From NCBI GenBank assembly GCA_947568835.1, contig OX387609.1, forward strand, positions 11,175,660 to 11,239,659: a DNA stretch of 64,000 bases, read 5' to 3'. Shown here in pieces: positions 44,435 to 56,777 of the stretch (position 1 is its first letter; every line of letters begins with the position of its first letter). The stretch is from Protonemura montana (Eukaryota > Arthropoda > Insecta > Plecoptera > Nemouridae). The position numbers were made by a program, and so were the translations under genes. The notes beneath the pieces were generated by a model, which saw nothing but the letters and a program-made list of their open reading frames with translations, was not told the origin of the DNA and did not search any database.

Positions 44435-47097
44435 CCCTTAGACCCGTTCATTTAAATACAATCAGTTTGATCGTGGACTTGATTAAAGCCAGATAGACGT
44501 GAGAATAAACAATTGAAAACTTTCAAAAAATGATTGAAATAAAGCCTAGTTGGTTAAAATCTACTGTGAAAAAATTCGTGTGAAAAAAAACGCAGCTTTT
44601 TTATTTGATGCGCTATCTTGAAACAAGATCACAAGCATTTATTTCTGTGAAAGGATTCTCTGATGGCTTCAGGCAACGCTCTATTGTAGATAAAACACTT
44701 GACATCGAGTTTGTTGGAGAAATTGTAGTGGATTCCTTAACCATTACCATTCTTACCACATTAACAGTATTTACCTGCAAAATTGTGACTTTCCCCTTCT
44801 TAAGAGTCATGTAGCAGTAAAATTGAGAAACTTTACCAACCAATTAATTTAGTACCTCTAAACCACGTGTAAATATCAAATACAAATTCGAGGTTTCTAC
44901 AAAATCTGCGTTGAATTTCTCTTGACATCAGGCAACGAAACTCATCTTTCCAGCGACGCATTACTTCCAAAGCTCGCGCTTTCAAAACAGAAAAAGACGA
45001 TTTTACCCAAAAAAAAAAAACCCCACCCCAATATTCGGAAGCCAAGCGAAACTCCACATGCGCATGCGTCAATCTGATTCCCGTCAAAAACACCATCCCC
45101 GGATGCCTATAATCTTTTCGTGCCAGCACGTTTCTCGTCATAGCTGTCGTTCAACCAGAAGGTTACCTTCTTCGCTACCCTCTGGCACACCGATTCCACC
45201 ACCTGGCTTGCTCGTGCAAAGACAATCTAGCTTATTGGCCACGTCACGAGCACGCTCACGGTCGTCTATGTCGAATGTTAAACACAATTGTGCACGTGAC
45301 TGTCACGTTTTTCTTTTTGTGTTAAAGCGCTTTTTACCTCTTGTCGTTCTGCGACAAAGTGTTCGATGGCAGAAAGAAGGCCGTGTTCGAATTTTTAAAA
45401 CAAATGTACGTTTGAGTTATTTTGTTTTTAGTGATAAAACCTTGGACTATGAACTTTTTCCATCATAATTGGTTCTTCTTGGCTTTGTCTCGCTCTGGTC
45501 ATGCTACCAGTTTTAGCTGGCTTAATGACAAGTTCTGAACTGTCATAAAAATAATGAATTATGATTTATTATCTCATAAATTTACGGTAAGACCCTCTAC
45601 TTTATAGTCCTAATATAAACAAAACTGCTAAAAAATATTTTTTTTAACATTCAAAAGCATATAACCATCATAATTAAGTAAAATAGTAGGGAAACCATTG
45701 CTTGGGGTTAAAAAATCGCAGTTATCCTTCAATAACGTTCCAAAAACGTCATAGAAACATTGAAAAATTAACGTTAAACCAACGTTTCTGGTAACAGAAC
45801 GTGTTTTCAACCTCGTTCACCGATCCTGCGCTAATCCAAACCTAGAGTCAAATTTGTGCACCTTGCTCACGTTCAGCACAGAGCGCATGCCCCGTGCGAC
45901 CACCGACAATGTTTCATAAAGTGAGAGGAACGTGCACGTCACGATTCCCAGCCTGGTGGTTACCTCGCTTTGCGTGCTCTGGAAACATTACATTCGGAGG
46001 GCGTATGGTCTGGGTGGTTACTAGGGTGTCGTTTAGAAGCAGTTGGCATTCAAGTTGGGGCGTTTTACCAGCTGCGTTTGAGGCGTTGTTCACGTTTTTT
46101 AAGTCGTTGTATGATGGGGACACAATGATGCTGAAATTGTTTCTGTTTATAGAATATGGATGGCAATGTTTTAAAATTGCACGTGTCATATATGGAATAT
46201 CCCCTTCCGGAACTCTTAAACTGCAGTTTCTTGACAAAAGCGTCAAGCTTGTGATGACATAAAACGCAATAAAGTGCCTATTTGCTTGTATTCCAGCAGA
46301 AAAATGTGAAAATAATTGAATCCAGGATCGATGACTGAAAGTTACCAGCGATCTAGGAGGAATTTTTTTAAAATTTGGAAAATCTATGGTATATTAAAAT
46401 TCAAATTTCACATACGTTACGAAAAATTGTATTAAGAAAGATATGAGATCCACAAACAGTGATAAAAATAAACACTGCATACATTTAAGTTAATTAAAAA
46501 ATGGATTGGCATGCTTTGAAACTGTAATTACATAATGCTAAGTTTCCATGACAATTGTAGCAAAAAGCAGGATTTTTTACAACCAAATCCTCTTCCCTTG
46601 CTCGATAAACTTTAATCCAAAAAAGGGTTAAATGGGATAAAAAAGCAGTTTCTAACCTCTATGTGGTACATGTACAATGTTGCTCGTCACGTAAATGCAA
46701 TTACCCTTGCCGTTAGCAATTGCACAATGCAAGCCAACGAGCTAAGCTTATAGCTTTTCCGCAGGGAGCAGGAATTTTCCTTTCCCAGAACGCTCCCTGG
46801 AGAGCGACTTTCCCTCAAGTGGCTCGACTGGCTATCGTTTATTTTTTTGCTCTTACTCTGGCCCACATTAAGTTACTGGCTTCTTTTTGTCGGCTTTCGG
46901 CAGTAAAAGTCTGTGGCAGCGAGCATGGCGGCTAATTTCGGGACCGAGACTCTGGGAAAGCAATATTTGTCGAATAAAATAAGACTTACTTGATATGTCT
47001 AAGAAATTAAACACTAAGGTAGTTTTGACTTACAAATGGTCAGCACTTCTCGATGGCAAAGCTATGGGGAAAGATTAAACATTAACTACTGACGACC
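44435..47097. other. Intron sequence, nothing recognised
   Basis: Frames at 45058-45468 and 45894-46262 lack recognisable residues and splice-site support. Confidence 0.5.
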
Positions 47098-47535
47098 AGT
47101 TCTGTTAAAGAGCGATTTTGTTAGAGGGATTGAAGTCAAGCAACACCGCGATGAGTAAAGTATTTGTTGGGTTACCACCTAACTGTTGGAAACGCCCGTT
47201 CTCGGAGGATCACCGGAGTTGAGCTCCACTGCGCTGGGTCAGTCATTGGATTATTGACCATCATACAAATGACCAGTTCTGCTTGGTAACAGGGATAGAA
47301 GTTGATACAGCAACTTCACTCGCCTTGCCCATCAGCCTCTCGACAGCATGGATTTGTGAAGGAATTCTGTTAATGGCGTTGTACCGTCCTTTAGAAGAGA
47401 CGTTAAGTCGGTGGTCCCCTTGGTGCTATTCAACAGGAGTAGGCTATCCAGTTTCCTCTCATTCCTTATAGGCTATGCTCGCTGCGTCAAGACCACCTCA
47501 TTCACCGACGCTTTCAGGCCAGTGCTGGCTGTCAT
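47098..47535 (+). mobile_element. 5S-derived SINE, copy f, abutting exon D
   Basis: Degenerate head (GGATCACCGGAGTTGAGCTC, CTGCGCTGGGTCAG), body with CTCGACAGCATGGATTTGTG and the GTACCGTCC...GACGTTAAGTCGGTGG domain, and CATTCACCGACGC...CCAGTGCTGGC of the tail region. It ends about 28 bp before the acceptor of the exon at 47564, so it supplies sequence where a branch point would lie. Confidence 0.78.
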
Positions 47536-47563
47536 GTCGCTGACCTCTCGCTTCTTGTTACAG

Positions 47564-47709
47564 ATGTCCGACGATGACCGCATGTCGCTGACGACGGCGG
47601 TGAGCGACGAAGAGGACGTCGAGAGTGTGCACAACTCACCGTACAGAGCCAAGCAGACGGGCACGGCGGCAGCGTCATTCAACTGCACAGGCGCAGTACG
47701 CAAAGCAGG
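47564..47709 (+). CDS. sif: still life (sif/TIAM) Rac-GEF, exon D, just before PH-CC-Ex
   Basis: Exon of 146 nt between TTCTTGTTACAG| and GCAGG|GTGAGT. It starts in phase 0 and leaves two bases (GG). The peptide is [49 protein letters not shown]. In SIF/TIAM proteins the last stretch runs directly into the PH-CC-Ex module that binds membranes and scaffold partners and localises the Rac exchanger; that part must be beyond 64000. This exon is the common acceptor for exon C and for the candidate alternative first exons at 12390, 23929 and 39022. It begins with ATG, so an initiator here is also conceivable for a minimal form. Confidence 0.93.
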
Positions 47710-48405
47710 GTGAGTACCGACACATGACATTTTCAAATCTAATGGTGCTCGTTACCAAAGGCCGACCTCTCTGTCGGGGGTATCGGCCAGCGAAACCTGA
47801 ACCCACCGTTTCGTTTTATTTCTATCGCTCTGTAGGTGCTGATTACTGTGGGGTTTGCATCTACGTTCCAGTTCTTTATGACAACGGTATTATCTGTTTA
47901 CAAATACAGTTTGGCCACGCTTTGTTTCAATAGGTTTCAAATGCGCATTGAAATGGCACAGAAATTAAATTTTGCAACCATATACGAAGCCGATCGAGCA
48001 ATTTAAAATCTAATATCCTTGGTATCAGGTTTCGGGAACTCTTAAAAAATCCCGACTCTGAAGTCACTCCAGACATTGCTTTGTTCCTGAATATTATGTG
48101 GTACGGGAGAGCGAACTGGGGGCCATTAAATGAGCCAATAAAACTTGCAATAATCTTGTGCAATATACAACGAAATGGAAAGATTCCACTTCGACTCTCC
48201 CGTCGTTAAACTAACGAGTCGTTTAAGTTGCTTGCCATTCAACAAAATCACTTGTCAGCGCTGGCGGTGCACTTTTTGGGAACCTTGTCGGTGACGACAC
48301 TTTTTCTTTTATGTGTGGACATCTTTACGGGACAAGAATCTGACGTGATTGACAGTCAAGTATATACAATTAGCCGGGAACGTAATTCCATCACAATAGG
48401 AACTG

Positions 48406-49215
48406 TGAAAACAGATTTAAATTGCAAACGCTTGCAATGCGCGAGATATTTTAGCTTTAGGGACACTAATAACCTCTCAAAGATCAATGCCCAAACGGGG
48501 ACGCGAACCCCGATCTCTATCCGTCGTGGATGTTGCTCTAGCCCGTCTATCTACTTGGACACATGCTTTTGAGAGGATTTTAGTGCATAACAGAATAACA
48601 ATGAGCATCAGAGGATATTTTTAAGAGGATAGTAGTGTCTAAATAATAAACAATGGGTTTCATTACAATTGGCGTCATTTGTGGGATTTTGATACAATTG
48701 GTTTCAGGTGTTGGATTTTTATACACAATTTTTCAGTTGTTATTGAGTTTTTTAACAATGCAGCAGCACCCAAAAACATCAAAATTGCAGGAATATCGAA
48801 CACCGTTACACTGCCTCGAAATCAGAACACACCACCTTTTTATTATAATTAACACTTGCAAGCGTTTGCAATTAAAATGACATTTCAAAAAAACATAACG
48901 TATCCAACGTCAAATTGGAGTAACTCGAGATTGACAGGTTGTGACATGGTATAGCGTCAATAGAATCAGAGTGACTGTGAGTATTCACAGCCTCTTGGTT
49001 CTACTCCTTGAAGATCTGTCATTCTCATCAAATACACTAAAATCGTCTCAAAAAGCCGGTGCCCAAGTAGCTCATTGGGTTAGAGCAACACCCACGATAG
49101 GTGGAGATCGGGGTTCGAGTCCGCGTTTGGACATCAGATTTTGAGACGGTAGAAGTGCTCATCATAATAAAATACCCCGCGCATTGCAAGCGTTTGCAAT
49201 TTAAATCAGATTTCA
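48406..49215. mobile_element. Foldback element with tRNA-like modules in both arms
   Basis: Outer ends 48406-48455 and 49163-49215 are inverted copies (core ATTTAAATTGCAAACGCTTG, then CAATGCGCG). Inside each end lies a 73-nt tRNA-like module in inverted orientation, 48488-48560 (minus) and 49061-49133 (plus), so the inverted arms are about 180 bp long. The T arms keep CGGGGTTCGNGTCC. The centre (48590-49030) has no coding frame of note; 48840-48885 is a third, internal copy of the end sequence. No clear target-site duplication. Confidence 0.75.
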
Positions 49216-52200
49216 AATCAGAACACACCTCTTTTTTTTCGTCTGTTTGAACATCAGACAATTCGACAGCCTGTCATACCTTCCGGTCCAAACCAAGTCT
49301 CTCTGAGATTAGATTTGTTCCTATGTCTCTGGTCCGGTAACCATCTGGACCCCACCGACAACACTCTTGCCCATGTTAGCATAGTTTCGAGATGTTTACT
49401 ATCGCCTCGCCCGCCTAGCTAATGAGAGTAAATAGTTCACTTTGACTTAATTAGGCAAGGCGATGGCAGGATCTCGGCGAGCTAGGACCCAGATTGCTCG
49501 CTAGCGGCGCTTGTTTATCACGGACGGAACACAGGACCTTCTGCAGGAAAGAGAGAAACAGGTTTCCGGGACCCAGGCAAGGTTTTAATATTCATTTCGC
49601 GATTCTCCTTTATAAACAGAAGCGAAGGGACGTATAACAAATAAGATTGCCAGTCCTGTGCGTCCAAAGCGAGCAGGAAAAGTCTCTCCTAGAAAAACAC
49701 AGGCTTCATTTTCCTGGAAAATTCAAGGTTTTCTTTATATATGCAAACGAGGTGTGTACGGATGCAGGATTCTTGAAACAACGCGGAATTGTGCTTCTGT
49801 TTTTTTTTTTTTGAAAAGTATGAGAAAGTTTTTAGATCAACATCTGTAGCATCCCGTCTTTTTGGGATGATGCTGAGAAAAGTTGTTGGAGTGAATTTGG
49901 TGCATTCTGGTCACATTGCCAGACTGCTTAGATCTTACCGGAGTCGCAAGCGTTTCATAAACCTTTGGCGATTATCTCATATCTTATGTAAATCAGTTGT
50001 TTTTGACCTAACGATACTTAAAAAGCTGTTTTCTTTCACAAGCTGAATTTTTTCCCATAAAAAGCTGTAGAAATCGATGAAAATATTCGTTATTGATTCT
50101 TTGAAGCAAAGAATATATCCCTTGAATAACGAAGCTTATTTCAAGGTAAAGCAAGCTGTCAGGTATAAGAATGATATGACAGGTAGCTTTTGTCATGCAA
50201 ATTTGTGCAATTTTAAATATTAAACGCTTTAAGGCAGCATTCTGACAGGAAATATTGGCAAGAATAGGAAAATCTGCAATAAGTGTAACGAAGTATCCAA
50301 CGAATTTTGAGCAAAAACTGTCGCAAATATAGCTAACAAGACATTGGGTTAGCAAATATAGATAACAAACAGTTACGCACATTATCGAAACATTTAAAAA
50401 ATCTGTAACAGCGCATTTTTCTGCAAATTTTGTTAATAATCTTACTATTTTGTCAGCTGTCCCGTCCAGCAAATTCGTCCAGCAAACAAAAAAATTGCAT
50501 CAAGGGAACAGCATCAAGCACAATATAAACCCAACTGACCCAACTTTTTCTGCCCTAATTCCCATCACACGATTGCCAAATTGCACGGGTCACCGCACGT
50601 GATTATGATATTAAGTCTAAGCACTTTATAATTCAACCCGTGAGCCTGATTACCTGCGTGCTAATCCGCGTTAACGACGGCAACGCTGCTTTGCAGGTCG
50701 AGTTCATGAAAAATAGAACAATTTACCCAAGAATTTACACAGTTTTACAGGCAGATGAATGAATCGAGTCTCAAATGCCCGCAACTTCAACCCTCGCTTT
50801 CAGGGGGAAAAAGTGTCTATGACAATCGGCCCTCCCCTCGGTCGGTTGAGGTCGCAAAACGACGCCGACGCACAATTGCGACGCCGAGTTTCAGTTTCAT
50901 AACGATCCTAATTACACTGGTTTACAGAAAGTGCCACGCATGCGCTTTGTCCATGGTGGTAAATTTTTACAGAATTAACATTTTCAAATTAATGTTCTCA
51001 TTTTTGTTCTTTTATTTTTTGTTGAGTTTCTTCAAACGTCATTTTTTGAGTCTTGTTTCATGTAAATTAGTGTCATAGCAATGATTGTTAGAAAAAGCCG
51101 CACTTTTCACTTATGATTTGTTTTAGCTAAAAGCCGAAATCGTAAAAAGCAAAGCTATTGAGAATAAGTTGTAAAGTTTTGAAACTTATTTTGAGCCGTT
51201 GGTGTCACCCAGCTCAAAGTTTAGTGGTGGTATAAGGTCACTCTCTTATTTGTTTATTTGTTTATTTGTTTGTCTTGTACAAATAATTCTGTTGATTTAA
51301 AACAAACTTCCCGATGAGCTGGAGACTTGAAAGTTTAAACATCGCCCAGCAGTGGATGTCAACGCATTCTATCAAATTTTAAGAAAGATCCGTGCATTTC
51401 TTTGTAATATATTTGATGCAGCTATCGATACTTTTTACTATTATCATGCGCCTACGTTTTTTGTTTAAAATCTTACAGATATTATTAATAGAGGAATTCA
51501 AGAAATTTCAGGTATCTTCAGGAATTTTTCTAGGACCAGACAAAATTATTTTTCCTTTTAAGTTCATCTCAACGTTTTTAAAAAAGATTTTTTTCATTTT
51601 CTTGTAGCGTTCTGCCTTCAAAACTTGACCATTCTGCAAACTCAAAATAAATAAGAAATGGTCGCTATCAAAATCGCACCAAAGAAATGAAGTTGATGAC
51701 AATCAGCCAGATAACAAAAGAAGGTCACTTCTTCCACTCCAACTCATTGTTAGCCGTTACATTCGAGTCACCAACTTAACCTCTGACCTTTCGCGAGACG
51801 CCTACCAAAATAACTTGGACACAATACAAGAGCGGCACAAAGCGTCGATTCTCAAGCAAACAATTTCGACAACTGTCGTCTCTATATCGCCGCGTTGACA
51901 GCTATCCGTAGCATGACATGGCAATTTTATTATTGAAAAACACACCAAATTCACCCATTTTATTACATATCAACCTGGGTATTTATAGCACCAGTATTCT
52001 ACACCTTTCAAATCCAGCCGTCTTATATGCCTAAGAAATAAGATCTATATCCGCTTCAATTTCTTGCTCATTCTTCTTACAATATTAAATCAGCTCCTTT
52101 ATCTCTTTTATAAACCTGTACCTATACCTGTAAAAGCCTGTCCCGTGCTAGCAACGTCCCATGCCATTCAACAATCTCAAAATTCAGTCAGCAAATAGAA

Positions 52201-53444
52201 TCAAAGTAAATGGAGCTCAGCAAAGATTACAGAAGTCACACTACGCACGCACCCTTCCACTAACGCACGCTGCGTATTACGCACAAATCTCAGCTTTGGA
52301 GCGTGAAAGTTGACGTGGCGGCCGCGCGCCGAGCGCTCGAGTTACTTAGCGAAATTGCTTCGCGTTTTAATACACGTCGGTTGTCGCCAGTGAAAGTCAC
52401 GTTTTTCTGTGCAAATTTTCCCCCGGCTTCTGCCGTGTTCGCCGGCGCAAGACATTCAATATACACAAGACGATTTGTCTCAATGCGCGAGTCGCTTTGT
52501 CGAGTCGTAAATTAAACTTCTCGCCGAACCCCGAGTCAAGTTAACCACCGGAAAATTGCTTATTACAATTTGCTTAGCGAGTTTAATAACGCTGGTTTAC
52601 GTGGGGGAGTGTGGGGTAAAGGGTGCTGCGTGTGAAATTCAAATGTATTTACAATGCAGCCGGTGGCGCGGGTTGCGGCGCAGGCGAGAAACTCTGGGTA
52701 GGATTTCTGTCAGCTGTTTTTTGGGTGGAAAGGGAGCGTGACTTTGTGTTACCCAGGGGCGTCTCACAAGATATATTAACAACTAAACGCGTTAGTTATT
52801 GATTTTTAGAGTTCCTAGCTATGAAGAAAATAATTCAGCACCGTTGGTTTATTTATTCTAAGAAAACAAGTTTTTTAAATATATAACAACGATATTAAGT
52901 TTACTTTAACAGCTTTAAAAGCCTTTTATAAACAGTTTTTTTTTTTTAACAAAATCAGCATTTGCCCAAAAGCGACGTTAAAAAGTACTTGCATTTCTTG
53001 GCTATACCTTAGATTTCGCATTTTAACTACCCTAAAGATACCAAAATTCAACGAACCCCCCAAAACCCCTCGGTCGTGACACCCCTGCCCTCTATTAAAT
53101 ATCAAAACCACGCTCGCTCTACCCACCATGAAAGTCAAAGATCACGATCCCCGTTCTGGCAAAGTTTCACGCGCGATCCCCGAGGAGGTAATTCGTCAAT
53201 CATTATGCCAGACATTCGCCCTTACCACACGAGGCTGTATCTTGTAAAGACGGATTTTGCCGCCTCTACAGGGCGGTGAGCATCGAGACCCTCATTTGGC
53301 ATTCATACTGCGACCAAGTCTTCTTCGCTCATCTCGTTAAGCATCCCCCGAGACATGTCACACACTAAACCACATCGTAACAGGCACATTCTGAGATGTT
53401 AACTTATCCACGGCGGTCTTATATGTACTTTGATTGATGATTAT
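49216..53444. other. Intron sequence, nothing firm
   Basis: 50580-50700 and 52230-52520 are GC-richer and carry CACGTGATTATG and CGCGCCGAGCGCTCGAG. No exon, RNA or repeat relative could be supported. Confidence 0.5.
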
Positions 53445-53835
53445 TTTGCTTAACGACGCACCGTTTTGATAACGGGTCATGTGGCACTGGTCAAATGGCG
53501 TCGGTAATGCGTGGATGATGATGAACAATACCTAATCTAGAAGAAGGAGGTGAAATCCGGTGTCGGCACGTAGCTTACTCCTGTCGAAGACCAAGTGGAA
53601 CCCCCTTCCGAAGGATGGTACAACGCGAACAACAGTATTTCTTCACAAATCCATATTGTCGAGAGGTTGACAAGCAAGGCGAATGAACTTGTTGTACTAA
53701 ATTTTATCCCTCCGACCTCTCTCCCGAACAGAACTGGTCATGTGTATGATGGTCACCTATATAATACCTGACCCAACGCTGTGTTGCTTAACTACGGTTA
53801 TCTCATGAGAACCGGTGTTTCCAACACGCCATACA
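53445..53835 (-). mobile_element. 5S-derived SINE, copy g
   Basis: Minus-strand full-length copy: tail GCTTAACGACGCACCGTTTT at 53449, domain CCTTCCGAAGGATGGTACAA near 53605, head CGCTGTGTTGCTTAACTACG near 53775 and ACCGGTGTTTCCAACACGCC near 53810. Confidence 0.82.
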
Positions 53836-54234
53836 GTATGGTTACTTCTATGTACTTTATTGATGCCAACGGTTTATTGACTGTTGAATGAAAGGCTTCT
53901 TATAGAGAAGCCCGGGCTTAGAAGGAACTTGAAGATAAGTCCGGTGCTTCGCGCGAATCCTGTTCATATCAAACAGCTTTAAAGGGACCATCGACTTAAC
54001 TTGCCAGGGTGCACAGGGAGATTTCTCAACCAATCCATGTACTGGGCTGGGCTCTCTTTTTTGGATTTCTTCTACCTTTTACCTGAAAGCTGGTCAAATA
54101 GTCAGACAGCCTAAATCAGATTCAAAGTCTTTTTTAAATGTGAGGCTGTCTCGTCCAAAGAGGCTTAACAAATAGTCTAAAGGGTCTGATTAACATAATC
54201 ATGGATGAGCTTTTCCAGAGCACAGTAGCTTTCA

Positions 54235-54660
54235 ATCCATGTTGTCCTGAACTTCCTACCGAAATGTTAGATCACTGAAGTTAAGCAACACTACACTGAG
54301 TCAGGTATTGGATGGGTGACCATCATACACATGAACAGTTCTGTTCGGGAGAGAGGTTGGAGGGATGAAAGTTAGTACAGCGACTTAACTCGATTTGCTT
54401 ATCAACCTCTCGACAGCATGGATTTGTGAAGGAATCCTTTTGTTCACGTTGTACCGTCCTTTGGAAGGGACGCTAAGCCGGTAGTCCCCTTGGTCTTCGA
54501 CAGGAGTAGGCTACATGTCGGTACCGGGTGTCGTCCTTTCCTCTCTTCTAGTTATGGTTAAGTGTATCATCATCTTCATCACCATTCGCTCATTCACCGA
54601 TGCCACTGGACCAGTGCCGCAGGCCAGATGTTAAAACAGTGCGTCCTTAAACACACTTCA
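54235..54660 (+). mobile_element. 5S-derived SINE, copy h
   Basis: Plus-strand copy with one head (AAGTTAAGCAACACTACACT, GTATTGGATGGGTGACCATC), body (GAGAGAGGTTGGAGGGATGA), domain (GTACCGTCCTTTGGAAGGGA) and tail (AGTGCGTCCTTAAACAC). Complete order and single head. Confidence 0.85.
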
Positions 54661-56777
54661 AATATTTTCATCAAACGAGACGAGTGTACATGAATTTTGA
54701 GGACAAGACAGGTGACATTTTGCGAAATGGAAACAATTTAGCGACGTCTTGAGCGACGCTGGGCGCCGGTCAGACACGAATTAAATGAAATCAACTCACC
54801 TGACTGAAATAATTTATGCTTATTCATAAGTGAATCATCATTAAACTTAACATAAGCTCATCTCATAAGAAGAACATTTGTGTATGTTAATATTTTCAAA
54901 TTATGACAATTTTCTGCAAAAAGTCCTGCAGCTTTTCAGCCAAGTTATCAGGGTTTTTTTTTGGTTGAGCTATAATCGATCCGTTTGTTTCCAATTTTTC
55001 TTTTAATTATTGCAAAATATTTAAAATCTAAAATATTATTCAGATTATTGAGCCAGATAAAAATGTTGACATCCAACACTCTTCACTAAATGTGTGCGCC
55101 TCTAGGTATGAGTATGACGCTCTCCTATGAGCTTGTCTACGACGAGAATCCAACCCTATGTTGGCCTCAAGGGATGAGAATCACCCTGTGTTGACCTCAG
55201 TCTCCAAGCTGGCGACCTACGATCTGTCCCACCAGCCGCCGCCCTACGACGCTGTCCTCCCATAGCGTCAGCATGTTGTCAGCCAGGCGTCGTGTGCCAG
55301 GCGTCGCGACGCCCTGAGTACTAGAGAGGGGAGGTTGGGAGGCTCTGTTCGCTCTTCCGGCCAACGCACCCCCCGCGCTAATATCGGCGCGTGCCCAGCC
55401 TCCCTGATGCCAGGGGGCTGCTTGTAACACACCTCGCTGGGTTTCGAGGCTAGGGAAGGATTTTTACTAAAGCGACGAGGAATTAAAGATACACTTTTTC
55501 AACAGCGATTCTCAAATAATGGTCTTTCATGACGGTTTCTTCGATTTTATCCTAATCAAATTATATTCTAACCTCAAGTTCAAGGACTTTTTACTGAGAT
55601 AAAATATTCATAAAAGCACACCAAGATTTTGCTAAAAAAAATATCAATTAATATCAATTGTTATAAGAAAAACTATTTGAAATGGGGTTTGAATGCTAAG
55701 TAAAGAATAACTAAAATTTCCCGGCGTTTCGTAACATGTGCTAGTTACTTCTTCAAGGGTAAGAGCAGTCCTGACAATTTTCCGATAACAAAAGAACCAC
55801 ATAAAATTATAACAATTACCTAGTTCAAGCTTCCTAAATGCATCTAAATAAAATAATCAGGGTCAAAAACTCAAAAACTAATGTATTATGTATTTTCTGG
55901 AATACAAGACCAAGTCTTAACACCATAATATCATTTGTTTTATGATAACAAAATCCTAATTATCCATGACTTTCTAGAAACGCCTTTATCACAACCAAGA
56001 CATGGCCACCTTGCAACTTTATCAACCACAAACGCACACCCTCTTTCTCCAACGAAATCGTTCATTGGCCAAGACGCCAGCTGTCATCCATCTTGTATAT
56101 CAGAAACATATCTCAAGTCTTTTGTTTCCTCGCCGTCCGCTGGAAACATTCATGCCCGCCACATGGATTCATTCTTTCATCATCTCAAGCAACAGACAGA
56201 AAGCTTCCAGACTTTTCTGATGCAAATGTGATGACGCTGCGCTTTCGAGGCATGCATCTTTAAAACGCATGCGCACCAAGATGGAAAATATGGCAAAATA
56301 AAGAGTTGTTATGTCTTCACGTAAAGCATTCACGAAATGTGAACAAAGGGAAATAAGAAGAAAGTGTATTTTCTTTTTTTTTTTTTATTCAATGAAACTT
56401 TTTGCAAAGGTACGAATGCGTTGACTTAGATATAGGAGACCGTGCCAGCACTCTGCGAGGGCAATTTTTTCTAATGCAAATAATCATCGATCACAATTCA
56501 GGACAACGAGGTACGGACAGAAGTTTTGTTCAGGATAAAAGAGGAGCGCGGAAACGGCGGAGGAATTCTTCTACGTCTGATTAATGCTGGAGTCAGGGAC
56601 GTGGAAAGGTTGACGCTGGAACAACACTTCGGTAGACGAATGTAGATGCTTCACTTATAAATGAAGCACCTCCAGAAGGCAGTGGAATCGGCACGTGACT
56701 CCATTTTGCGTTCCTCGATCGATGAAATCAATGTGCGTTGTCTGTAGACGTGCGATTTATCAGTTTGTCTTCGTTTG
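54661..56777. other. Intron sequence with one GC-rich patch and a foldback half
   Basis: 55190-55440 is GC-rich and is discussed as a possible terminal exon. 55665-55770 is a left half of foldback family H (AAGAAAAACTATTTGAAATG). The rest is A+T-rich. Confidence 0.5.
55201..55265 (+). CDS. Possible terminal exon ending in a PPPY motif (weak)
   Basis: After TGTTGACCTCAG|, one frame reads SKLATYDLSHQPPPYDAVLP and stops at TAG (55263-55265). PPPY is a WW-domain ligand motif and the codons are G/C-ended. It would need a donor in phase 1, while exon D ends with two bases, so it does not join exon D in this frame. No upstream partner was found. The GC-rich context may mean a small non-coding or pseudogene fragment instead. 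Confidence 0.2.

Larger units (their letters stand above)
5483..47563 (+). other. sif: sif 42-kb intron between exons C and D
   Basis: GT at 5483 (GAG|GTAGGA) and AG at 47562-47563 (TTCTTGTTACAG). Both flanking exons are in phase 0, so any phase-0 first or cassette exon inside would keep frame; four candidates are listed separately. The rest is repeats, several CpG-rich patches and unremarkable sequence. No other gene is evident except one tRNA. Confidence 0.8.

Noticed and set aside
45058..45468. 136-codon + strand frame
   Set aside because: No recognisable residues, no plausible donor or acceptor in frame, and composition like the surrounding intron.
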